From Gigantopelta aegis (taxonomy: Eukaryota > Mollusca > Gastropoda > Neomphalida > Peltospiridae), in NCBI RefSeq assembly GCF_016097555.1, contig NC_054708.1, forward strand, positions 1,847,558 to 1,911,557: a DNA stretch of 64,000 nucleotides, given 5' to 3'. Made by a program: the position numbers and the translations under genes. Positions 20,333 through 32,300 of this stretch are shown here, piece by piece (position 1 is the stretch's first letter; each line of letters opens with the position of its first letter). The notes under the pieces are model-generated. The model worked only from the letters and a program-made list of their open reading frames with translations, was not told where the DNA came from and searched no databases.

Positions 20333-23300
20333 CTGTAACGACAAAATAAACAACTGAAGAACACGGAACAAAGATATTGGAGAATAATAAGAGAATAAAG
20401 TTTACACATGCTAGAAAAACACTTTTATCCTGCAGCCTCTGTTTCTATTGGCCAACTATGATGACCGATTAAAGCAAAGTCACAAACGTATACTAGCAGA
20501 TTATGACTTTTGATGTCACATGCATAGCTGCATTACAACATTGCTCATTTGACCTCCAGGTCGTACCTTCCCAGGATAAAGCCGACATCCTACATCATTA
20601 ACTAGTTATTCTCTATTTATTTCTACGTTATCATCTTGGACTATTAATGAGTGAGAAGCAACTTGGTGGAAAAACAAAAAACGTAATCCAAAGTGCTAGG
20701 GGCACAGGGTCGATTCTTCTTAATGGACTCACTGAATGATTTCCCATTCCAACCTGTGATTCATGACTGATATCATATCAGTTTGACTTTGATATCTAAG
20801 TCATCACCATGGATCAGCCTATCTTTAAATTGAACTCCATTGTAGGTTGGAGTTAATCTTACCTTGAGCCACTCACCAATAAACAGTGTGTTGGTACTGG
20901 TGATATCTTACCTTGAGCCACTCACCAATAAACTGTGTGTGGTACTCGTGATATCTCACCTTGAGCCACTCGTTAATAAACGGTGTGTGGTACTCATGAT
21001 ATTTCACTTTGAGCCACTCATCAATAAACGGTGTGTGGTACTCATGATATCTTACCTTGAGCCACTCGACAATAAATGGTGTTTGGTACTCGTGATATCT
21101 CACCTTGACCCACTCGTCAATAAACGGTGTGTAGTACTCGTAATATCTCACCTTGAGCCACTCGTCAATACAGGCTGTGTGGTATTCGTGATATCTCACC
21201 TTGAGTCACTCTTCAATACAGGCTGTGTGATACTCGTGATATCTCACCGTGAGCCACCCATTAATACAGGCTGTGTGGTACTTGTGATATCTTACCGTGA
21301 GCCACTCGTCAATACAGGCTGTGTGGTACTTGTGATATCTTACCTTGAAGCAACTCGTCAATACAGGCTGTGTGGTACTTGTGATATCTTACCTTGAAGC
21401 CACTCAAAAATACAGGCTGTGTGGTATTTGTGATATCTTACCTTGAGCCACTCGTCAATACAGGCTGCGTGGTACTTGTGATATCTTACCTTGAAGCAAC
21501 TCGTCAATACAGGCTGTGTGGTACTTGTGATATCTTACCTTGAGCCACTCGTCAATACAGGCTGTGTGGTACTTGTGATATCTTACCTTGAGCCACTCGT
21601 CAATACAGGCTATGTGGTACTTGTGATATCTTACCTTGAGCCACTCATCAACACAGGCTGTGTGGTACTTGTGATATCTTACCTTGAGCCATTCATCAAT
21701 ACAGGCTGTGTGGTACTTGTGATATCTTACCTTGAAGCCACTCAAAAATACAGGCTGTGTGGTATTTGTGATATCTTACCTTGAGCCACTCGTCAATACA
21801 GGCTGTGTGGTACTTGTGATATCTTACCTTGAGCCACTCGTCAATACAGGCTGTGTGGTACTTGTGATATCTTACCTTGAGCCACTCGTCAATACAGGCT
21901 GTGTGGTACTCATGATATCTCACCTTGAGCCACTCGTTTATAAATGGTGTGTGGTACTCGTGATATTTCACTTTGAGCCACTCATCAATAAACGGTGTGT
22001 GGTACTCGTGATATCTCACCTTGAGCCACTCGTCAATACAGGCTGTGTGGTACTCGTGATATCTCACCTTGAGTCACTCTTCAATACAGGCTGTGTGGTA
22101 CTCGTGATATCTCACCGTGAGCCACTCGTTAATACAGGCTGTGTGGTACTCGTGATATCTTACCTTGAGCCACTCGTCAATACAGGCTGTGTGGTACTTG
22201 TGATATCTTACCTTGAGCCACTCGTCAATACAGGCTGTGTGGTACTTGTGATATCTTACCTTGAGCCACTCGTCAATACAGGCTGTGTGGTACTTGTGAT
22301 ATCTTACCTTGAGCCACTCGTCAAACAGGCTGTGTGGTACTTGTGATATCTTACCTTAAGCCACTCGTTAATACAGGCTGTGTGGTACTCGTGTGTACAC
22401 GGCAATATTCTCAATTCTTCTCCTGTTTCAAACTTCGTAAGACATATCTGACAGTCTGTGTTCTGAGGTCCGTTGAGCTGGTACTGGCGGGTGGGCAAAG
22501 CAGAAATACCTTCATTTGTCAATCCTTTGTGTTTAACTTCACCTAAACGTTCGGCCAGTTCCCACATGGACTGAAAATAAAGATTAACTTTGTCAGGAAA
22601 CCTAAACAAAAAGTAACTGTAACCAGGCAACTAATGTATGAGACATCATAAGATTTGTTCCTTTTCAAATAAAGCAATACATATCCCCTATCAGACCGAA
22701 CAAATTTGTTATCTCCTAAATTTAAGGCAATGCACCATGCTTATAAAAATGTTTAAAGTCTAGACTCAAGAGTCTAATAGAGTCTGAAACTTTAACATCA
22801 TCACAACACCATACAAACTGTACGCAAGTGACGTCATTAGAGATTGAGCCTAGACTCTAAAGGTTTTACAAGCGTGGGCCTATAACTCGGTGAGAAATGG
22901 TCAAATCCCTATGTAAGACTAACGTGATCTGTAAGTCTGCACTATAAAGCTATTAAAACAAATCATCTCAGAGTTGGGCACTAAAAGCAGGAAATTGTGT
23001 AAAAAACTAAAAATGGAACAGAGATAAAACTTTGTTTAAAGAAAAGCGTAGGGAACATTTTGTTCAGTATCGCATCGAGATTTGCTATGCAACTTTCAGA
23101 GATCGCTACACAATTTTAAAACATTAAATAGTACTTGCTAATCAATTTTTAACTCACTAGAATATCGCTAATCAAGATTTTGAAGAAAATAAAGTTCCCT
23201 GAAGTGGTTACGGGCTTTTATTAAAAAACTAAAATATCATATACTGCTAAGTAAGTCTTGTGCAACTGTACTGTGAGAATAAAACCTTTTAGAGTGAAAG

Positions 23301-26300
23301 AGGTTAAATTACTTCATTTTGTTGACATTTTCCACTAGTTTACTAACTACTGTATAATAAATAATCATATCTGCAACTGGTTGAATATACCCAGTAGACA
23401 AGAATTTATCTACTTACATCGTAATCATTTAGATCAACATTTTCCTCGTTTAGATGTTCAAATTGAGGAGCCATCATGGCAAAGAGTAAACGTGGATCTC
23501 TCTAGAGTAAAACAAATAAACAATTACCAGAAAGAAAATGAACAGATGTTTAACAAGATATGAACATATCTTAAACTTAATAGCACACATGTTTAACTCA
23601 TATCTACTTAGTTGTACTGAACACAAACTGTCTTACATTGTATATGTTTAACTCAACTTCATATTTACTTGGTTGTACTCAACACAAACTGTTTTACATT
23701 GTATATGTTTACCTCAACTTCATATTTACTTGGTTGTACGCAACACAAACTGTCTTACATTGTATATGTTTAACTCAAACTCGTATTTACTTGGTTGTAC
23801 GCAACACAAACTGTCTTACATTGTATATGTTTAACTCAAACTCATATTTACTTGGTTGTACTCAACACAAACTGTCTTACATTGTATATGTTTAACTCAA
23901 CTTCATATTTACTTGGTTGTACTCAACACAAACTGTCTTACATTGTATATGTTTAACTCAACCTCGTATTTACTTGGTTGTACTCAACACAAACTGTCTT
24001 ACATTGTATATGTTTAACTCAACTTCATATTTACTTGATTGTACGCAACGCAAACTGTCTTACATTGTATATGTTTAACTCAAACTCGTATTTACTTGGT
24101 TGTACTCAACACAAACTGTTTTACATTGTATATGTTTAACTCAACTTCATATTTACTTGGTTGTACTCAACACAAACTGTCTTACATTGTATGTGTTTAA
24201 CTCATACTCATATCTACTTAGTTGTACTCAACACAAACTGTTTTACATTGTATATGTTTAACTCAAACTCGTATTTACTTGGTTGTACTCAACACAAACT
24301 GTTTTACATAAAATACTCACCGTCATGTTGAGGAAGCCCAAGAAATCTTGTGGACTGTTTATCATTAGTAATTGTTCTGGGTCACTCACCATCAGGCAAG
24401 TTTTCTGCAGATGAAAAACAAAGTAACTCTATAAATACAAACTGAAATTAATTGAATTATAACCAATCTATCTGAAATTAAATTGATGCTAACTCATTAA
24501 AGTGGAATAAATCAAATGATAAACTATCAAACTAAAATTCATTAAATATCTCATTGAACTGAAATTAATTAAATATTCTAATTCAACATATTTGTAAGAA
24601 CCAATCTGATTGGATCTCTAATAAAATTTCAGGTGGTAAAACCACCGTTATACTGGTCGCATATTGCCAGGTGCTACCTACGTCACATGTATTGATACGC
24701 GCAGGTTTGTTTATCAACAACAATGTCAGATGTCGGTCAAAAATATTGTGATGATTTTCATGTTGACTGGAAAAGTTACAGTGATGAATCAGATATTGTT
24801 GTTATGACCTACAATGAGGCAACTAAAAATCATACAGGAAATGATTTAAAAGACAAAGATTTTGAACACAAACCTCACGTGTAGGAAACGGGTGATGACA
24901 AATGTCCAGTGAAATCATTGAACATATATTTAGAAAAACAGAAACCTAAGCACTCCATATCTATTTCAAAAATACAGAACAAAAATACAACCATCGGACA
25001 AAATGTGGTACACTTCATGGCCGGTAGGTGTTGAGACAATAAATGACATGATGAAATCAAATACCCTTGATGCTGGCCTTACCAATCACTGTGTTAGGGC
25101 CACAACTATAAATCATGAACATTCCGGGGAATCACAGTGAAGCGAGTGTTAGGAGTTATAATGCAGACTCCTCAGAAAACAAATATATTCCTCAGTTATT
25201 CACGGCATTAATGTTGACGAAACGAAAATGTTTTTTTTATAAATAGATTCAGATGTACACAAAATTAAAGTCACTTAGGCGTAGTAAAAAAAATTGTTTG
25301 GTTCCGGTTACCCGACCGTCCCTAAATTTTTGGTGCCGAACCTAAACTTTTTTTTAACCTTTTCCCCACCTTTTTTTTTCCCACCTGTTTTATTTAATAA
25401 TCCATTAATATCAATCCTAATTTTCGTCGACTCTAAAATCAACAACTGCAGAGAGATGCCACGAGATCTGTCAGTCCAAGATCTCGTTACCAGAAGACCC
25501 GGAACACTTCGCGCAATTTTACTTCCGAAGAGTTCCAAATGAAAAGCTTCCGAGAGCCATTCGGAACTCCTCGTACATTTCCACGAAATATAAGCGTAGC
25601 GGAATGTGACGAGGTGTTCCGATTCCTTGAATGTCGTTTCATTTGAAATTGATTTAAATACATGTGTAATATTATTTGATTTGAATGAGCAAATTTTTGA
25701 CATTCTACTCTGTAAATGGAAGACGCCATTGACACCACATGCTCTCGGACGTGTTCTCGAACTCATTCGGAACTACTCGGAACTTGTGAATCCAATCTTC
25801 AAAATGTTACGCTAGTTTACTGTTAAAAAGCAGAATGATACAAATTTCCAGTCTATTTTGGTAGGGGAATTCCCTAAAACGTAATCGAACTTCTAGAAAT
25901 ACCGAGTTACGATTCAATGTTAAACATAAAGAGTAAACATGAAAATAGCCGATTATGCTGAAAAGATTACTTAAATTAAATATTTAGACATCAACTCTAT
26001 CAATATTTTGCATTTGTTTGACAAATAACCCCTGTATTTATTATTAAATATGATGATATCCATGGCATTTGAAATGAACTGGTAGTACCCAAAACCTTAA
26101 GAAATGACAACTCTTTTCACATTTAATAGCGTCTGCAGTGCTGTAGTTGTGAGGGGGTGTAACCATGTTGTGGATCAGACCTTTAAAAGCAAAAATACAA
26201 ACCTGTTTTACCTCTTTGTCAACAGTGCAAAGATACTGTGCAGTGTCCTTATGGACGACCAAAAGGGAAACTGTTTTCCTGAAAATAGTTGTTTTCTTTT

Positions 26301-29300
26301 GATATCTCTGCTATGAGGATAGTTAGTATGGAGATCTTTTTGTTAACTTATTTTGTTAATTTTTATTGACATCTTCCTTGTGTTCATGATGTACATTTTG
26401 TTACTGCAATACTGGCAATGAAATAGGCCGGGAAGATCAGTGTTGTTGCTGTAATTGTGAGGGGGTGTAACCATGTTGTGGATCAGACCTTTGATATTAA
26501 AACTTTTTTCCAATGAACAAATTATAGTGTTATTTTAGTGTTATCGTAGTTTATAACCTTACCGTGTAGTATTAGACTTGGGTGGTGTTTACATTAATAC
26601 CGATTGTGGTTTGACTAGGTTACGACATGGGTTTTTTTTTATAGAAAATAATTAATGATTCTCATTAGAGTATGTATTGTCAGTTGCACTGTAACACAAA
26701 GAAAGAGCTTTTAATATATTAATCTGCTATACTATTCAGGAAATATTAGCTCGAAAATGGGGGGGGGGGGGGAGAAGAAGAAAAAAAGAAGAAGTTTTCC
26801 CTACCTACCTACCCTATTTGTTTTTGGCATGTAACAGGAACCAAACAATTTTTTTTACTTGGCCTTACCAAAAATAATTTGAAATCCACAATTCAACAAT
26901 CCACGTGTACAATTATGGCACAAATTTCCAACAGCAGTAAATCTTAACACACTCACTGTAGTTTAAAAACCAATGCTTTGTTAATGTCAAGGTCCTATAT
27001 TATTTCAAACAATTGCTCTATTTTACTTTTGTTATTATTGTTATCAGCTATACTTACTCGAGAATACAATTCATTGTACACCAAGAAGAAATTTGAAATA
27101 AATTATTACAAACTTACAAAACGGCATACTTATTTGTTGAGCATAGGAATCATTTGTTGGTATGTAAATCGGTCTACATTCCTGAGTGATGTCACTGTAA
27201 TAACATTATATCTTAGGAAAGTCTGTTATAGTTTATTTCAGAAAAAGTAATAAAACAGTTGACATTAGAATAGGCATAACCCTACTATGTTTTCCAATTT
27301 GCGGAAGTATATCAGTGGTTTTACTGTTGCAAATTACCCTTTTATTGGCTCCGCTAACGTGTCGCCAATAAAACTAAATTTGCGACAGTAAAACTACCGA
27401 TATACGTCCGCAAATCAGAAAACACAGCAGAGTTATTCCCTAAATGTATTAAAATCAAAATCATCAGATTAATAGCACATTAAAAATACATAAATCAGAT
27501 TATAACACATCATAGCGAAATAAATGAAATAATAACCTTTCATAACAGATTATAACCAGAAACCATTCCCCCCCCCCCCCCCCCCATCCCTAGATATGCA
27601 AGACAGACCCATTCTTGCTATGACTTCTTTGTATTTAACATGGGGAGTATTATGTTGTTGGTAATATTAATGTGAGTTGGTGATCTCATTGTATTTAACA
27701 TGGGGAGTATGATGTTGTTGGTAATATTAATGTGAGTTGGTGATCTCATTGTATTTAACATGGGGAGTATGATGTTGTTGGTAATATTAATGTGAGTTGG
27801 TGATCTCATTGTATTTAACATGGGGAGTATTATGTTGTTGGTAATATTAATGTGAGTTGGTGATCTCATTGTATTTAACATGGGGAGTATTATGTTGTTG
27901 GTAATATTAATGTGAGTTGGTGATCTCATTGTATTTAACATGGGGAGTATTATGTTGTTGGTAATATTAATGTGAGTTGGTGATCTCACTGTATTTAACA
28001 TGGGGAGTATTATGTTGTTGGTAATATTAATGTGAGTTGGTGATCTCACTGTATTTAACATGGGGAGTATTATGTTGTTGGTAATATTAATGTGAGTTGG
28101 TGATCTCTTTGTATTTAACATGGGGAGTATTATGTTGTTGGTAATATTAATGTGAGTTGGTGATCTCATTGTATTTAACATGGGGAGTATTATGTTGTTG
28201 GTAATATTAATGTGAGTTGGTGATCGGACGTCATCACAGAACAGACGTAGATCAGTATTTGTTTTTATTAAAACCTTCAATATCACAGCTATCTTGTTAA
28301 TTTGTAATGTTAAATTATATTTAACATATGAAATAGATACAGCAAATATGATAGTGTAGTTTATTTATGATAAAATGATAAACTAAAGAAGTTATTTTCT
28401 TAGCCATCTTTGTCTCTTTGTGTAAAAATAATGGTTTATTTATTGAATGGATTGGTGAAAAAGACTCCATCATATAGGGTCATGTGGGATAGAAAAAGCA
28501 CATCCTCGGTGGTGGAAATTTCAACTTTTCTATCCCACATGACCACACATGACGGAGTCCTATTGTCTGCACTTTAGCATGGAAGTCCAACTGCATATCT
28601 CTGTGACATTTGCACGTGCGATAGAAGATATCACACCAGATTTGCTGAATCGCTTGACTCTCGAACACATAGAAAAAAAAATTCAATAAAACAATCTGGA
28701 CACATATATACACTGATGGGTCAGCAGAAGAAGCCACCAAAAATGGAGGAGGGGGAATCTACATCAAATTCCCAAATGGAAAAACAATCTCCAGATTTAT
28801 ACCAACTGGATCACTCTCTTCAAACATTAACGCTGAAGAAAAAGCAGTCCATGAAGCACTAGAGATCCTCAGCCAAGAACTCTTCCCACCATCACATGCA
28901 GAAGACACAATACCATGGAAAATCTATACCCTACTGTCACAGCTATTAACAACAACAACAACAACAACATCAATGAAGTGGATCCCAGCACACTGCAATA
29001 TTGCTGGAAACAAAAAAGCAGATTCACTAGCAAAATGTGGAAGAAAGATGATTCAGGAAACAGATCCCACCTCTTATCAAGAAATCAAGACTATCATTAA
29101 GCGAAAGCAGAAGGAAAGACGGAAAACACGGCATGGAGTGACAAACCACGACCCATGGAAGACACTTGAAAGACGAGCCCAGACTACAATCTTCAGGCTT
29201 CGCACAGGTCACTGCCGCCTAAACGTCTATCTCCACAAGTTCAATATATGTCACACAAGTGACTGTCAATGTGATACAGGCCTGCAAACACCAGAACATA

Positions 29301-32300
29301 TCCTACAACAATGTCCACTACACAACTGGGAGAGAAGCCATTTCTGGCCGCATGGAACATACCTACATCAGAAGCTCTGGGGATCCAGGGACGACCTGCA
29401 AACAACTGCCCAATTCATCACTCTCATTGGAATAACTGTATGAGACCATTTTCACAAATGTGAATGAAGAAGAAGAAGAAGAAGAAGAAGTACGTGTGGT
29501 CAATGGCATCATCTTTATATTTGCTAACCTCCCACTTGTGAAGGTTCTCCTACTATAACAACAAGTAGTAGTTTTGTTTAGAGGTGCAAAAATTGAGCAT
29601 GGTTCACCATATTCACTGTGTTAAGCACATAGTTTCCTGCACTGTTTTTCAGTTTGCATACCACAGTTTACATGGAGTTTTAAAAAATGATACATCAGTA
29701 TTTCTATAGCTTGCACTCCAATGGAAATCCTGATGATGCAGTGAGACATTTTGTCCAATCATATCAATTGCTATAGCGGCATGGTAAAATGGTAAAAATG
29801 GGATTTTTTTTTCTTGTCAAGGCACATTTTTGTCCAAGTTAGTTTTTCTTTTTATGACAGATTTATTTACAGTTATTTAACAAGTGTCCATTAAAAATAG
29901 TTTGTTGCTGTTAAAGTGGTTTATTAAAATGTATGTTTGATAGTTGGCATACTTATGGAAAGTATTGTGAATAAATCAAACCTTAACCCAAGTACGAAAA
30001 ATTAAAAACTAATCATCCTATCACTAGTTCTGAGACCGATTCTCAAGCTGAAATAAAACAATAATAATAACCGTGTTTCAATGCTTTTATTCTATAGTTA
30101 TCTTAACACAGTTTATGTTCAGAAAAACTAGTTCTTGAAGACGGGTTCATGCCCTTATTTTTCATGGAAAGGGAAGTGTTGGATTTAGAAAAGTTTGGAC
30201 ACAACCAAAGTGCTTTAAAATCATCATTTATTTGTTTATTCTTGGGGTGGAGGTTGGGGTGGAAGTGTAAACATGATATCTATTTAGTAAGACTGACCTG
30301 CGTTAGCCGGTCGTCTCTGTCCACCTATCGTGGCCAACTGTCTCCGCTGTTGACCGGACGGAAGATTACCACCCATTGGTTGATGTCCACTCATGGCCAA
30401 TACGATTCTCGGTAGCTGTAACATACCCAGGTCATCTTCAAAATCACTTTCCTGCAGTTAAGGAAACAACAGTGAAATAAACTACACAAATAGTAAACAA
30501 ATAGTTAAACGTGACAACACTGAGTTTTTCCTAGTCCTCAGCAGAGGAATGTTTATACTGAAAACTAGTTAAAAGTGACAACACTGAGTTTTTCCTAGTC
30601 CTCAGCAGAGGACTGTTTATACTGAAAACTAGTTAAAAGTGACAACACTGAGTTTTTCCAAGTCCTCAGCAGAGGAATGTTTATACTGAAAACTAGTTAA
30701 AAGTGACAACACTGAGTTTATCCTAGTCCTCAGCAGAGGACTGTTTATACTGAAAACTAGTTAAAAGTGACAACACTGAGTTTTTCCAAGTCCTCAGCAG
30801 AGGAATGTTTATACTGAAAACTAGTTAAAAGTGTCGATGGGTAATAACCAACTCGCTACAAGGAGTAACTAATTATCTGTCCCTAGTGAATTATCGTAAT
30901 AACAGGAATAACCAAGAGTAACTAATTATCTGTCCCTAGTGAATTATCGTAATAACAGGAATAACCAACTCGCTACAAGGAGTAACTAATTATCTGTCCC
31001 TAGTGAATTATCGTAATAACAGGAATAACCAACTCGTTACAAGGAGTAACAAATTATCTGTCCCAAGTGAATTATCGTAATAACAGGAATAACCAACTCG
31101 CTACAAGGAGTAACTAATTATCTGTCCCTAGTGAATTATCGTAATAACAGGAATAACCAACTCGCTACAAGGAGTAACTAATTATCTGTCCCTAGTGAAT
31201 TATCGTAATTCCTCGTAGCTCAATGCTTATTCTCTAAGTGTTTACCGGTCGTCTAGGCGGACGTTTCTTCTGTTGGTTTTTTTCCTCCTCCAGCTGGAGT
31301 TGTCTGGCGAACATTCCATCCACCATCGTCTTGTCCTGATGCCGAGAAAACTCTTGTTGAAGTTCATTAGCTGGTCAAAACAAACAACTGACATGCGAAT
31401 ATTACACACACTATCACCATACCTTAGTGGTATCAAGGAAACTCTTGTTGAAGTTCAATAGCTGGTCAAAACAAACAACTGACATGTGAATATTATACAC
31501 ACTATCACCATACCTTAGTAGTACCAAGGAAACTCCTCTTGAAGTTCATTAGCTGTGAATATTACACACACTATCACCATACCGTAGTGGTACCAAGGAA
31601 ACTCTTGTTGAAGTCCATTAGCTGTGAATATTACACACACTATCACCATACCTTAGTAGTACCAAGGAAACTCTTGTTGAAGTTCATTAGCTGTGAATAT
31701 TACACACACTATCACCATACCTTAGTGGTACCAAGAAAACTCTTGTTGAAGTTCATTAGCTGGTCAAAACAAACAACTGACATGCGAATATTACACACAC
31801 TATCACCATACCTTAGTGGTATCAAGGAAAGTCTTGTTGAAGTTCAATAGCTGGTCAAAACAAACAACTGACATGTGAATATTATACACACTATCACCAT
31901 ACCTTAGTGGTACCGAGGAAACTCCTCTTGAAGTTCATTAGCTGTGAATATTACACACACTATCACCATACCGTAGTGGTACCAAGGAATCTCTTGTTGA
32001 AGTCCATTAGCTGTGAATATTACACACATTATCACCATACCTTAGTAGTACCAAGGAAACTCTTGTTGAAGTTCATTAGCTGTGAATATTACACACACTA
32101 TCACCATACCTTAGTGGTACCAAGAAAACTCTTGTTGAAGTTCATTAGCTGGTCAAAACAAACAACTAACATGCGAATATTACACACACTATCACCATAC
32201 CTTAGTGGTACCAAGAAAACTCTTGTTGAAGTTCATTAGCTGTGAATATTACACACACTATCACCATACCTTAGTGGTATCAAGGAAACTCTTGTTGAAG

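Noticed and set aside
20864..22346. Plus-strand repeats ([14 protein letters not shown])
   Set aside because: Opposite strand of the splice-donor array.
25308..25766. Minus-strand open frame [14 protein letters not shown]...
   Set aside because: Lies inside a TIR-bounded element, has no recognisable motif, and shares only short DNA motifs with 43500 and 42640.
26213..26279. Missing exon of the RING gene, with acceptor ACTATTTTCAG and donor AAAGAG|GTAAAA
   Set aside because: Length 67 gives the wrong phase to bridge exon 4 and the 24321 exon, and it lies in a probable transposon.
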